DNA of 22,456 nucleotides from Parasitella parasitica (GCA_025201805.1 MU619338.1:74757-97212); one strand, 5' to 3'. Shown: positions 9,184 to 20,680, counted from the first letter of the stretch. Notes: a model not told the origin generated them from the sequence alone. Translations and numbers: made by a program.

Positions 9184-10711
9184 TTACTTCAATTCAACAA
9201 AGAAAGACCATCTACCTTCTTGTAAACCCTTTGCAGTATCTTCCAACAGTATCTCTCTTCTCAGCTTGACATAAACGCTTTTATCTAATACAGCCTGTTT
9301 GAGTTCTGCAATCTTCTCCGGCTCCAATGGTTTTTCCAGCAATTCTGATAACTGTTCAGTGGCCATTTCCAAATCACGTTGATTATCCTGTTTGTGGCAT
9401 TAGAATTTGGCGATCATTCACAATACAACAAACTTACCTCGAATAATTCAGTTTCGTTGGTTCTGTCAAGGTAAAAAGCGAAAGCATATGTCCATTTCAA
9501 TGTAGTTCTACATTGCACTGTTACATCTACCGCTTTTTTGAGGAACTGAACTTCAATCCATGAAAGATCACTAGTTTGTTGCATTTCCTCCATCTTTTTT
9601 TCCGTCTTTTGATACAAGTCTTGATCTAATTTGGCAGATTGTTCATGATTTGCATATCGATTATAATACTGTTTTAGAGAGTGAGCAATTAAGCATCATA
9701 TTGCGACAATCTCACTTCCTTACATGAAGGTATCTTTCTAAGCTGGCTCTAGATTGCGTCTGGCTGTCTCTCGCCTCTTCACTGCTCTTTTCATCATATC
9801 TGTTGCAAGTATACCAAGACGTTCCGTGCTCTGACCAAGGTCCTACAAACATACGACGATTATTAGTTGTTTTTCTTGGAAAAAAATTCCGCTTCATAAA
9901 ATAGTACTTTACCCATGCAAACCCAACAGAATTCATATCTGCACTTTCTACATGTCATATGGTTGCAACCGCCGTTCTTTTCGATGGTTGAATGGCACTT
10001 TGGGCATTCTTTTGTATGAGCTGATATCCAATTGGCCGTTTCTGAGTCATCTTCACATTTTTGTAGCCATTTTTTGACCAAAACACAAATACAAGGTTGA
10101 TGGTCGTCTAATCCACAGCCAAAGCAGAATCGACATGTACATTTGCATTCTACAGTTGGTACAATAGAAGTTAAAGAAGTGCTTGGGACAGTACATTCGA
10201 TAGCATATTCACAGTCAGGAGCAGGACACCATCTTAAAAAGTCGTTGTCGTCCACAAATGTTCTGTTGAGTAATTCACGATATTTGAGATGCGTGTTGGT
10301 GTCCACCAATAACTCGACAGTTTTTTCATCTACAATCACTGCACAATCATTCTGGGGGCATTGAATTCTTCGACTTTCGCCTTCTTCTCTGATCTTTTGA
10401 ACAATGTAATGTGTGTAACATGTTCTGCAGAATCGATGTCCACATGAGACACTGATTGTTTTCATGTCGGGAGAATCATCGCAGCAAATATCGCACATAA
10501 AATCGGTACCAAGGTCTCTTGCTACGACAAGCGCATGCTTCAAATCGGAAACAGATGACAAACCCGCTAGTTTTAATACTTTTTCAGACGACTCCATGTA
10601 CTGCTCAAACAGCTTCTCCTTGTTCCAACGAAAGTACCGCAGCAAAGTGGCAGCATCTTCTGACGATAATCCTTGGATGGAAGTTTACGTAAGATTACGA
10701 ACAGCAACAAC

Positions 10712-10779
<68 letters not shown>

Positions 10780-11208
10780 AAAAATGCGGGCAAAAAATCA
10801 ATTTACCTAAAATAAGAGACACCTGCGATACCTCTTTATCTTGCTTGCTTTTAAGATGAAGAGAGTCAAGGACATTGTAGTCGACTTGATAGGCCTTCTT
10901 CAGCTGCTTTTCTTTAAAGACATCATCGTTCACGTCGTCATGACTGTTGTAGCCTTCGCTTTCTAATACAAGTAAGCATGCATGTCCATTATTTAAAAAG
11001 TACCTACAAATTCATTAATATTGCTGAACAGTTCATTACAAGAGTAAATATTTACATACCATTTCAACTTTACCACTCATTGAACTAGCAAAGTCAGACT
11101 CATCTTCATACTAAATATATTTTATGTAAGTGTACAAAGAAAATCAAGTATGCAATGCTTTCAAGCTACTACCATGCATTCATCTTCGAAATCACTTCCA
11201 GAGCTCAT
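9184..11208 (-). CDS. RBR E3 ubiquitin ligase, Ariadne family
   Basis: Deduced exons are 11208-11173, 11110-11074, 10962-10807, 10671-9913, 9842-9724, 9668-9438 and 9387-9184, giving 513 aa. An acidic N-terminus leads to a UBA-like helical region ([23 protein letters not shown], about 75-97). RING1 starts at C136 (CDIC...CGHRFC), the IBR is about 225-275 (RWCPAPDC...FCFGCG), and RING2 starts at C299 ([14 protein letters not shown]). C312 in GGCNHM is the residue equivalent to the catalytic thioester Cys of human [21 protein letters not shown] and the long helical C-terminus match the auto-inhibitory Ariadne domain. It transfers ubiquitin, usually with UBCH7-type E2s and, in animals, neddylated cullins; that partnership here is inference. 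Intron 3 holds a T64 run. The exon 2 donor choice is discussed in the findings. Confidence 0.93.
10714..10777 (-). repeat. 64-base homopolymer in Ariadne intron 3
   Basis: There are 64 consecutive A on the plus strand, i.e. T64 in the transcript sense, inside the 135-nt intron 10806-10672. It lies about 40 nt upstream of the 3' splice site, so it occupies almost half of the intron. Long-homopolymer lengths are often misread in assemblies, so the exact count is uncertain. Confidence 0.9.
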
Positions 11209-13941
11209 TTTGGTATTGTATACTACCGTAGTTGTGTTATATCCAGACAGAAAGGAAACAAAAGAAAGGAAAAGGAAAGGAAAAAAAACAGAGTCATTCT
11301 GTTTTAAATAGGTTTGCTTCAATTAGCAGAAAAGGAGTTGTTTAGTTGTGTAATCATGTAGCGTGGTTTGTGGACCAATGAATTGGAAGTTTTTTTTTTG
11401 GCACAACGAAAAGACATCTAGAAACAAAAACGACTAGTCATCGCCAACAGAAAAAGTAGACCAGCAGATAAAGTGGAGAGTGGGCATTGGCAAATAGTGA
11501 CAGTTACGGATCGTTACATACGGTAACAACGTGGAAAAATGCTCTCTTTATAAAATTATCGAAAAATCATGACAATACATCCTTTCATGCCAGCTTAATT
11601 GAGTGCACAATAATCGATCACTCCTGTATTTTCGAGATGAAATTTGTGATATTGCCTTCCATTAGACTGTATAATTTTAAAAAAATTGCAAAAGATGAGC
11701 TCTTGGAAACGATTTGATGTAGGTCTGCGCACCTGATTTGGTTAGAAGGAGTATGGATTCCATCAAAGTTATGTGAAACAAGTATGTTGGTGGTAACAAA
11801 GTGTTATAATTCACTTGATAATGTACGTTATAAGCATCCATCTATGCATATTAAGCTTTTTACTATAATAATACTGTTGATGGAAGACGTTCATTTAATC
11901 CCAACAATTTTAGAAAAAAATTATTATTTTAAAATTATATTTATGCAAAACATAGGCTTTTGGCATTGTAACAAATAACGTGTTCATATAAATCACATTT
12001 TTATGAAGATGTGATTGTCATTAATGATTTTTATAATCGATACATTAACTTGATAACAAAATCTGGCGTATGCATGTTAATTCTATATTGAGCTAATCCG
12101 CCAATTGTACCAGCTATAGTATAATATCATTAGCATCTTGTGTTCAATATACCAATTACGCAGAGCAATGCTGTAATGAAATTATGCTTTTTTAAAAAAC
12201 TGGTAAAAAAAAGCTCTGGCTCTTTATACGCATTCCGTTTACCATGCATCGCAAGAAAAAAAAATCTACATTTCTCAAGTCTTCTTGATGACTTATTATT
12301 TACTCTGCAGTCGCTTGATATTTTAGTATATTCAAATTGGATAAATCCAAATATAAGCCAAACTTGATTGCAATACTGGAGCTCGAGATGTTATTTTTAA
12401 TATTACTTGCAAAGCTTGTTTCGTCATATCGACTCTTTGTTCTAAGGCTATCTGCTTCCATATTCAAAAAAAAAACAAAAACAAAATTGACAGCTTATTA
12501 TTTTCATTAGTTTAAACTTTGACAACGGTTCCATCTATAGACAACGCTTTTATAAGTTTTTGACTTCGCAAGATATAAAAAATGTGGCAGCAAGAAACAA
12601 AAGAGGACAAAGTCATAAGCCTACATCAACGAAAATCTAAGATAGGGAATACGGCAAAAGCAATGCGTTGCCCCCCAACTTCAACAGCTCTATTAAGACC
12701 AAAACGAATATTCTCAGTTACAAGAATTATTGGGAGATAATTAATATCGGAAAAATAAGGCTCAAAAATGAGCATGATCTAGGTGATTTTCAAAACCGTT
12801 TGCAGCGAAACGCAGAAAAAAAGTATATAAAAGCAAGGTACGATTAAAATCCTTCTTTATATTAAAAGTGGATTGAGTGTGCAATAAGATGTTATTTTAC
12901 ATCTCTATTTATATTGTTTGGGTGTCGTCTTACTAGCAGATAATTGTATCGTTATTTCTTAGCGTTTCCGTTATTCTTTATGTTGTGTTATAATTTCTAA
13001 TCAGCCGTTCTGGCTTCGTAGTATACTATTGTACTACTTGTATTGATTAGGGATGATCATTCTTCAGGACAATAGAATAATTCTATTGCAGCTATTCTAA
13101 TCATACTTGAGTGTGAATATTATTGAGTTCTTTATTGGCATTGCTGATCTAGCAATGGATCAAGGATGGCAATTTAAGCAAAATATTATTTGTTTAATGA
13201 AATATTCATTTTCAGGCTTAGTTGTGGCACAACATCCTATTTTGACATATGTTAGTTCCTTATTGATCTGCCATAATTATAGACAGGAGATCATGGCAAT
13301 GTACTTCAATTGAAGGTTGATTGTCCAATGACGTGATGTGATACGCTTGTGTAAATTGGAGAATAAAGTTTCTGTTTCAAATCAAGAAGGTTATCCCTGT
13401 AAGTAACACATATCTGAGAACCAGGATAAAGGTTAAGGCACTGTCAGATCAAAGATGTGTAGCCCTTGTTGTATAATCTTATACCGTACCTTGTCAATTA
13501 GTAATTTAAATAAGTCACTATAAATTTATGTATTGTTAAAAATTATAAATAGCAGATGGCATTTTGTTATCAACAAAGTTATTAAATTTTTGTCTGATCC
13601 TATTTTTATAAAGTCGTACATTTTTTGAGCAGATTATATTCATATATCCTCTGCGCATAAAACGTGCAACATGTTCAATTTGTGTTACGACATCAACCTT
13701 TAGGTAATAAGTATTTTATGATTTCTGTTGATGGCATTTGATCTATCTTTAAATCGTGTATTTTTAAAGGCCTTGTTGCTCTTATAAAATTATTGCCGGC
13801 AAGGAATATATTAAAGTTCATCGAGATATATAGCATGTTGAACTTTACATATTTAAGTTTTAAACATTACGATTACAGAATGTTCCAAAAAGAATTAAAT
13901 ACAAAATTAACTATTATTTCAGTTATAGGCTAATTTAAAAT
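11209..13941. other. 2.7 kb AT-rich region without a supported gene
   Basis: This gap lies between the 5' end of the Ariadne gene and the 3' end of GPI1, so its right-hand part contains GPI1 3' UTR and its left-hand part the Ariadne promoter. It is strongly AT-rich. Open frames of 60-76 codons (11487-11717, 11784-11978, 12140-12367, 13107-13313) have irregular composition and no motifs, so I do not call them genes. A 68-codon open stretch at 12641-12847 looks more coding-like (see findings). Inverted repeats occur at 11991-11998/12009-12016 and at 13070-13088. No tRNA, snRNA or transposase was recognised. Confidence 0.6.
13070..13088. repeat. perfect 9-bp palindrome, CAATAGAAT-A-ATTCTATTG
   Basis: A perfect inverted repeat with one central base sits in the long gap between Ariadne and GPI1. 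It is not adjacent to a called gene start. It could be a dimer-binding site or chance in AT-rich DNA. Confidence 0.4.
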
Positions 13942-16658
13942 TCACTCTTCTTTCTTGATTATAGGAGGATCCCATAAATTTACTTTAAGAAGTGATTCCC
14001 ATAATGTGGACAGACTTGGTCTAGGTATAAATAATTGTAAAAGACAAGAAATGAATTAAGTTAAAGGAGGTCACTACCTTTGGTCTGGAAGCATTGGATA
14101 CTATGAAAAAAAAAACAAGTTATTATAATCATATACCACTAAATGTCATATAAATACCTGTAGTTTTGGTATAGGTTTAATGGGTTCACCATAAAGAAGA
14201 CAATTAAAAACATAAGCAGAAAAATAGTGAGCGCTTAGTCTCTTCCAAAGCAACATGTATTGAAAGAATATAGCGCTTAATGGAATAGGCATGTTCTAAA
14301 GACAAAATTACTTGATGAATATTAATAGTTTTGCTGATGTACCTACTCGCATCCATAAATAAACATCTTTATTATCTCCAGATTTCTTTTTGGTATAGGC
14401 TGTGTTTTTTGCTGCTGGAGGGCGCACTTTGCTTTTGGCAGTAGGAGTGCCTGGAATTGCAAAAGAAACAGAGCTTTGCTTTTTGCGCTTCGATTTTTTC
14501 GGTTTTAAATTAGAAGAAGAGGATGAGGATTTACTTATCTTGGATTTAAACGTGACCCATATTTGTCTCAGTCTATGCAGTATGCCATGGTGCTCTAATA
14601 AAAACTCGTCATGTTGAAAAATTTCAAATTGAAGGCCGCCTGGTAAACGATGGGGATCCTTCAGTCGTAACATGATGGCGAACAGAGGAAAATGATTAAA
14701 GAACGCTAAGATTGTTTCCATGACGGCTAGAAAGAAAATGACGCCCACACGGCCCTAATACAAAATGTTACTTTCCATATATTAGATTAGTACAAGACAT
14801 CTTACCAGTGCAAATGTCAGATAATAAATCAAGATTGTAGGGAACAGGAATGTCAGTAATGTGAACAAACTGGTTCCCAACAGCAGCTGATCCAGGTCAT
14901 AATCGCAAGAATCTATACGATTACGCAAAATATTTCTTTTTTTACCACGAAAGAGATTGAATAAAGAGCTCAATATGACCAGCTGCCAATTGAATATGCG
15001 AGCAGCAACCATGTAAAAGCAGTAAACATGCAATGTCATGAATGCCAGGAAATCAGAGGACAAAGAGATAATCATAGTAACACCAAAAATACCAGATAAT
15101 CCGATTAAATGAATAATTTGTGGTGTAAACGGTTGAACGGTCTGCGTGCACAATGTCCAAAGTCGGATCAACCAAAGAAACAATTCACTAAGAAAGCTGC
15201 CTAGTTCATGATTTAATTTCAAGCCAGCGGGAGACTCTAAAAACCATAGCATCATTGATTGGAGTGATTCGACTGTGTAATGCTGATAGAGATATTAGTA
15301 TCTGGGCTTTCAATTCTCTTTTCACTCTTACATGGAGGACGCTATGCAATTTATTAGCCATGGCTTGGTTATTTGCCACCAGAAATGAACCTAAAGCAAG
15401 CCCTATAATGATATCATTTGCCACTAGCCACATACTATTATAGAAACTGATATAATATGCTCTTGTTTTAGCCGTATTTGCCCAATTATGCTTTCTAAGC
15501 ATCATGTACTGTCTAGGCCAGAAAAATAATTGCTGCAATCTTAAGTCTACTTGTTGACCAGCTGCAATTAAGTCCTTGAAAGCAACGCCGTTTAGAATAA
15601 ATTTAGGTAATCGTACACTTAACAAATGTAATGTCACTTCTGCCAACACCAGTATCGAGAATAGAAGACACAAGAATACATTCATGACAACGAGTTTGAC
15701 ATGATGACCTATGAATCCCTTCGGGCTGGTGATAATAATGCGCACTAAATTGTTGGCAGCTGTGTGCATGAAATGTGTGATTCGGCCTAGGGTGGGGTAT
15801 CTCGCTGCATGTTTCCGTTTCCGATTCACGGAAAGTAATTGAATACCATGCTCCAGAAAATAAGACGAATTGATCTATTGGATTTGTTAGACAACTTTTC
15901 ATACAAAAACTACAATTCGCCTGACCTGCACTAGAGCAATATCAAGACGATCAGAAACGGGCTTTAATTCACCATTCAGCATGTGGCTATACTGTACAAT
16001 CTTTGCAATGTTTTCCGCCGTAGTTTCCTCCAGTAAAGATGTTTTAGAGGTTGAATTCAATGGCAAATTCATTTCCGTGGAGGATATATCCAATTCAAGC
16101 GGATTTAGTGCTAGGAACTGTAGCCGCTTGGGATTCGGTTGCTCGTAAAAGATGACTTGACTAGTCTCACAATTTAGTATTGCATCTTTTGATTTATGGG
16201 ATAATAGTATTGGTATATAAGCTTCGTCTAGTGCTACTTTGATCCAAACTATTCAATTGTGTTACTTTGAGAATGTTTGCTTCAATCAGCTTGAAGACTA
16301 CCTTGATCTGTAATTGAACAATCACCAACTGCATCGTCTTTTTGAGTTAGCATACCCAATATCTTAGGAGGAACATTACACACTTTATTGATGTGTGTGA
16401 ACTCTGAATGCTCTCCAGATATGCAAAATTCTTTCAACAGCTCTTGCAGTTCCTGTAACTTGTGATCATTGAAAGTAAGACGTCGCTAAGTTGAAAATTA
16501 CATGAGCCATATTCATTTACCTGCACACCAGATACAACCGAAGCAACGCATACTGTGCCTGTTATGTTATGCCAACCGATTAAAAATCCGTGCTTTGTTT
16601 TGGGTGAGCAAAGATGTGAAGGCCAGAATAACTTGATGCCTTCACGAGCTGGTTGCAT
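13942..16658 (-). CDS. GPI1: GPI1/PIG-Q, subunit of GPI-GlcNAc transferase
   Basis: Nine deduced exons (16658-16521, 16458-16302, 16248-15926, 15874-15332, 15282-14806, 14754-14347, 14295-14158, 14100-14078, 14020-13942) join in frame to 761 aa. Gpi1 stabilises the ER complex that adds GlcNAc to phosphatidylinositol, the first step of GPI-anchor synthesis. The soluble N-terminus (LFWPSHL...GFLIGW) is of fungal type. Several membrane segments follow from about residue 250. Family signatures are SPAGLKLN (404-411), LFRGKKRN (about 497-504), DYDLDQLLLGT (514-524), PLFAIMLRLKDPHRLPGG (569-586) and MPIPLSAIFFQYM. The 49-nt intron between exons 4 and 5 (GTAAGAG...CTATCAG) explains the apparent frameshift at 15332-15283. 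A Ser/Lys-rich insert (about 616-661, with six consecutive Ser) interrupts the conserved C-terminal region. Tandem acceptors at 16459 and 16453 (TTACAG between them) are both in frame. Confidence 0.93.
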
Positions 16659-17031
16659 TAGTTTTTATATTCTTGCAAGTGATATATTGAAACCTTCATC
16701 TTCGTCAAAGTGCACAAACACGGCGCTCAAAAGGAAATATCAAATAGTCACATTTATCAAAGAAACTATTTATAAAGGATTTTTTACAAGCTAACCTTTC
16801 CTTTAAACCGCATCTGAATAAATTTTAGTACTTAATTATAATGTAATGTGTATCTTCTTATTTTTTAAATATAGTGTCTACATATTCAAAATTCTTGATA
16901 ATGGGCCTGATTCAATCAACTTGCTACTGTGCCAAGAGTCACTTTTTCAGGGACAGTCTCTAGATCCACGACAAGTAGAAATGCACCACCAAAATGTGAA
17001 TTGAATAAAACTTTTTTCCCTTTCATTTTCA
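16659..17031. promoter_or_regulatory. divergent promoter region between GPI1 and the GIY-YIG gene
   Basis: This 373-bp gap separates two diverging start codons. A pyrimidine-rich stretch (about 17011-17029, CTTTTTTCCCTTTCATTTTC) precedes the 17032 start, as is common in fungal 5' UTRs. No RNA gene was seen. An upstream non-coding or tiny coding exon of GPI1 cannot be excluded. Confidence 0.4.
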
Positions 17032-18244
17032 ATGTTACGACGCTCGTTCTGCTGCCAACATAACAAACTTACTTTTTCGAAATCCAATTGGTATAATATA
17101 GCATTGAAAGCCGTACTACCAGAAAAGATATGTTTACAGAGAGCAACTCAATTTCAATATAGAGCTACAGCCACCGTTGCTTCGGTGTTGGTGGATGGTA
17201 TGCAGAACGAAAGAGCGGCACGTATCACATCCAGCAGCGCAGTACCATTAGCCACCCCATTAGAACCATTGCCATTCCCATTACAAAAGAGTCTATCGCC
17301 AACGATCATTGTTCACAATACCAAATCAGTGTCACATTTCAAGCGGTGCTCAGGCTACAGAAAATACACTGGAAAGCCATGTACACGTCTTGTGAAGATA
17401 GATCCAACATTGCCAGAGAAAAGATATTATCTCTGTCATAATCATGATCCAAATCTTGGATATAAGCCAAAAGAAGCTGGTAAAAACGATCGGCCTCCTG
17501 ATGGGATCAAGAAGATGATATTTGATAATGAAGCGGGCCACGCCATAGATAAAATGCCTAATGAAATACACGACTGCTGGCAATGTACTGTGTAGTAAAA
17601 GAATATGCAGTATTACACATTCACTAATATTCATTATAGTATGGATTGGGGATCATATTGCGCCAAAAGATAGAGCACTTATCAAACGACAAATGCTACT
17701 CCCACCATCAGAGCGTGATAAGGCAGGTTACATTTATGCATATCATTTGCAAGATGGGCCACGTGTATCACAAATGGAATATGCTTATTTTAAGATTGGA
17801 CGCACCACAGATCCCCACAGACGCATGTATCAAGTAACTCATGCTTGCAACTTTGTTCCCAAAATCATAGAGCTGATTCCAAGTCTTTCCGGGATTAGCG
17901 AGAAGAACAATATACCGACACCGCGGATGTTGACTAATTTAGAGACGGTAGCACTGGAAGAGAAGACAGCTACAGTCGCAATGCACGGCTCTTATGGAGT
18001 ATCAAAATGCCCCATGTCGCATCGAGTTGAACGATTGATACATTTGGAATTGGCAAGCGTATATGAAAACGCAGGTTTCAAATGTGACGAATGTGGATCA
18101 GTACACCGAGAATGGATTCGTGTGGACAGACGAAAACATTTGAACGGTAAATTAATGACAGATCAAGAATTATGGAAATCAGCCATAAGGCCCATCGTAT
18201 TGAAATGGATACAATTTGGTGTAGTTGCATCAGCACTAAAATGA
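17032..18244 (+). CDS. GIY-YIG nuclease-like protein (T5orf172/DUF1766 type)
   Basis: Exons 17032-17584 and 17640-18244 give 385 aa; the intron is GTACTG...TATAG, phase 1. The N-terminus MLRRSFCCQHNKL is basic and Ser/Thr-rich without acidic residues for about 30 positions, so it may be a mitochondrial presequence (inference). A Cys/His cluster C106-x10-C117-x17-C135-x2-H138 (RCSGYRKYTGKPC...YLCHNH) probably binds zinc. GYIYAYHL (214-221) and YFKIGRTTDPHRRM (234-247) are the two halves of a GIY-YIG domain in the T5orf172 style, where YIG becomes KIG. HRVERLIHLEL (about 312-322) and C333-x2-C336-x3-H340-x2-W343 follow, as in the fungal DUF1766/Mug113-like proteins I recall. The biochemical role in fungi is not established to my knowledge; nuclease activity is inference. 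It is divergent from GPI1 and converges on PRODH. Confidence 0.82.
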
Positions 18245-18453
18245 GTTTTTTTTTTTTTTTTTTTTTCATGACATGTTCCGCCGTTTTTATTCAAAATGTG
18301 CTATTTCCATTGTAGATTTTGCTAATTTGTATACTTTTAATGATGGTAAGCCTTTTTCTTTTTTTTTTATTATTATCATCACTAAAAATATACAAAAATA
18401 AACAAAAAAAAATGGTATATGGGTCTCTCTCCTTCTCTATCTCTTTCCTTGGT
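18245..18453. terminator. shared convergent 3' region with a T21 run
   Basis: This 209-bp gap lies between the GIY-YIG gene stop (18242-18244) and the proline dehydrogenase stop (18456-18454). A run of 21 T (18246-18266) begins one base after the GIY-YIG stop codon. The gap must contain both 3' UTRs. AT-rich strings that could direct polyadenylation occur on both strands, for example AATAAAC at about 18398 (plus). The exact sites are not determinable. Confidence 0.45.
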
Positions 18454-20577
18454 TTATGCTGTTTCAGTAGAGACGCCAGCCATTTCACTAGATTCGGCGC
18501 AGCTAGCGTCATTGACATTTGCTGCTTCAATTGGAGCATGGACATGAACAGCACCAGACAAGCGATCTTTCACTTCTTGCCACATCAAGGCCCTTTCTTT
18601 ATTTACACTTCCTAGAACGGCCGAATTCTCTTGAGCCCGACGAAGTAAATAAGGAATTACCTCATCGATCATACCATACGGTAAGTACTTGTAGATGGAG
18701 TAACCATTTTTGCCCAGCGTGTAGGAAATTTGATCCTGCATGCCAAACAACTGACCGAAATGAACTACACCGCTTCTAGGTAAAACATGCTGACGCTCCA
18801 TTTCTTCGACAGTCAAGATTGTAGACTCACGATTATGGCTAGCAACCATAAACACGATGGGGGCGGTTGTGGCTGTCAATGCATGGCCTGTGGTTTCCTG
18901 GTGCTGATGCAGCTTGCCCAGCAAAAAGACAACGCCGTTATTGTAAGACGCGTGTGTGTCCTCGATGGTCTCATGAATAGGAGATTCATAGTTCAGTTGC
19001 TCGGCGCGCTGTTGAGAAATCGCAATTAGTATGCGCTAGTTGTCATCATTATGGGTCATAATCCCTAGGTTACCTTGCGTTCCGATACCATATAAGCACC
19101 TCGAACTAGCTTAGCGGCAAAAGTGAAATTGCCCTTACTAGCTCTCTCAGCGTCACGCTCCAGCTTTGTCTGAGCCGCTTTTGTATACATTTGATCTGTG
19201 TAAAGATTGATAAATTAATACAAACATATGCAATGGGCATGAGAGGCACTTACAAGTATTATAGACTGTAGGTGCATGGTCTTCATCGTCTCTGCGGTTG
19301 TACTTTTGTTGCAGGTTCATTGCCACATGATCAATAGCTTCCTGGAAGTAGGATTGCTCGGCATCCACCATAATACCCACTCTGACATCTTGTGCGAGTT
19401 GGCACACTTGATCCAATCGATTGACCATTCTATCGTAAGCACGCAAATCCTCCTTGGTTAAAAACACTTGCTTTTCCGTCATGGCATCAGTCGTATCCCA
19501 CCAAATATTACGATTTTCTCCCATCAGATTGAACAATTGGGTATATTCAACGTAATCTAAGGCCTTGTTTTCGTCGGCCAATTTAGATAGAATCAGAGTT
19601 CTTTGCTGTTCCTGCTGCTTGGAAATCGGAGAAGGACATACGTGATGAATGACATGCTTTAAGCAGGCACTGTCAATGTGGCCATCGACTTGGTATTCCT
19701 CGAATGCCTTGTCTAGATAGAACATGACTTGATTCAAACGAAGCAAGAGTTCGGGAGGAGCAAATGCTGTCACTTTGATTGCTGAAAAGGCACCGCTGGT
19801 CGCATACTCTTCGTGCTGTCCTTGAGAGGCTGTCTTTAGGCAGTTCTTGATCATGTTTAGCACAACGTCTGCCTTCTGTTCTTGTGCCCCATACTTGCCA
19901 GAGAAGGAACGGCTGAAGTTTTTTTTGGCATCGACGTGTAGATCAGCCTCAATGCTTAGGTCCAAGATGCAATTGATGCCGGATTGAGACAGACGAGTCA
20001 TTGTAGCCACGCACTCTTCAGCCGTCTCACCACCGCAAAATTGGCGAAAGAATGTATTTTTGACAAACCAGTAGACTGGGGATTGCAAGTGCAATGTCTC
20101 TGCAAGCTTGATAATGTGAGGAGCTGCATCGACAATCCAAGGATAAGAGCACAGCTTATATACGAACAATGCCAAGAGCAATTCCGACGTGGATTTAGCC
20201 TGCAAAGCTGCTCTGCTATTGTCATCTAGCAATTGAGCCACGGTGCTGGTGGAATTCGAGTTGCTGAAAGCAGAAATGGGAGCAGAAGCCATCTCAGCGA
20301 CAGACTTCTTCTCGGACGCCGTGGATGATGGATTGAGATAGTAAAATGAAGCAGCCATGGAGACAGCGGCAACGGTAGTCAGTGTCTTGATAGGCAGCCC
20401 TACTCTTGCATGTGGGGTGCGGGCGGAGAGCAAAGAAACAGGCTTTTGGTGGTAGCCCCGCTTTCCAAGGAATGTTAACTTGGCATGCTGATTGAATGCG
20501 TTGATTGATCTGACGTTGTTTTGAGTTTTGGAAAAGAATAGATGTGGTGAATTACGGGAAATAAAGTGGCGGTGCAT
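18454..20577 (-). CDS. PUT1: proline dehydrogenase, mitochondrial (FAD)
   Basis: Exons 20577-19254, 19195-19074 and 19008-18454 give 666 aa. The enzyme oxidises proline to pyrroline-5-carboxylate with FAD, passing electrons to the respiratory chain at the inner membrane. The first about 65 residues are rich in Arg, Lys, His and Ser without acids, a good mitochondrial presequence, followed by a hydrophobic stretch (TLTTVAAVSMAASFYYL). Conserved barrel motifs are VDAEQSYFQ (404-412), AAKLVRGAYM (468-477), MVASHNRES, FGQLFGMQDQ (566-575), YKYLPYG (588-594) and LLRRAQEN (603-610). A long central insert (about 280-370) separates the N-terminal domain from the barrel; its VCPSPISKQQ...ALDYVEYTQLF part resembles the EF-hand-like insert of animal PRODH more than the shorter yeast Put1. 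The gene name follows the yeast orthologue. Start: first ATG in frame; an upstream TTG is not needed. Confidence 0.93.
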
Positions 20578-20670
20578 GCAGTTTTTTCTTTTGGATACTT
20601 GAAAGTATGGATGTTTAACAAAAAGAAGAAGCAAAAAAGAGAAGACAATTACGCGAGGGTTCTATGGTTT

Positions 20671-20680
20671 ATATAGGCTC
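20671..20680 (-). promoter_or_regulatory. TATA box of the proline dehydrogenase gene
   Basis: On the minus strand the sequence reads CCTATATAAAC, containing TATATAAA, about 95-102 bp upstream of the ATG at 20577. That is a canonical TATA core at a plausible distance with a 5' UTR of about 60-70 nt. A TATA promoter suits an inducible catabolic gene, but the regulation itself is not visible. Confidence 0.55.

Noticed and set aside
10464-10859. 131-codon plus-strand ORF with a long poly-Lys tract
   Set aside because: It is antisense to the Ariadne exon and its intronic T64 run; the Lys tract is just the homopolymer read as AAA.
11487-13313. Several 60-76 codon ORFs in the long gap
   Set aside because: Their composition is irregular (Ile, Asn, Phe, Lys and Cys heavy), they have no motifs and no plausible splice partners, and such lengths are expected by chance in AT-rich DNA of this size on six frames.
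15206-15331. Frameshift in GPI1 between the 15829 and 15255 frames
   Set aside because: A 49-nt intron (15331-15283, GTAAGA...ATCAG, with an ACTAAT branch-like site) joins the two frames cleanly, so the gene is not broken.
15603-15902. 99-codon minus-strand ORF overlapping GPI1 exon 4
   Set aside because: It is an out-of-frame shadow of the exon, which carries the conserved GPI1 membrane region in another frame.
20578-20634. Proline dehydrogenase start extended upstream to a TTG
   Set aside because: It is not an ATG. The ATG at 20577 gives a normal mitochondrial presequence and lies at a sensible distance from the TATA box.
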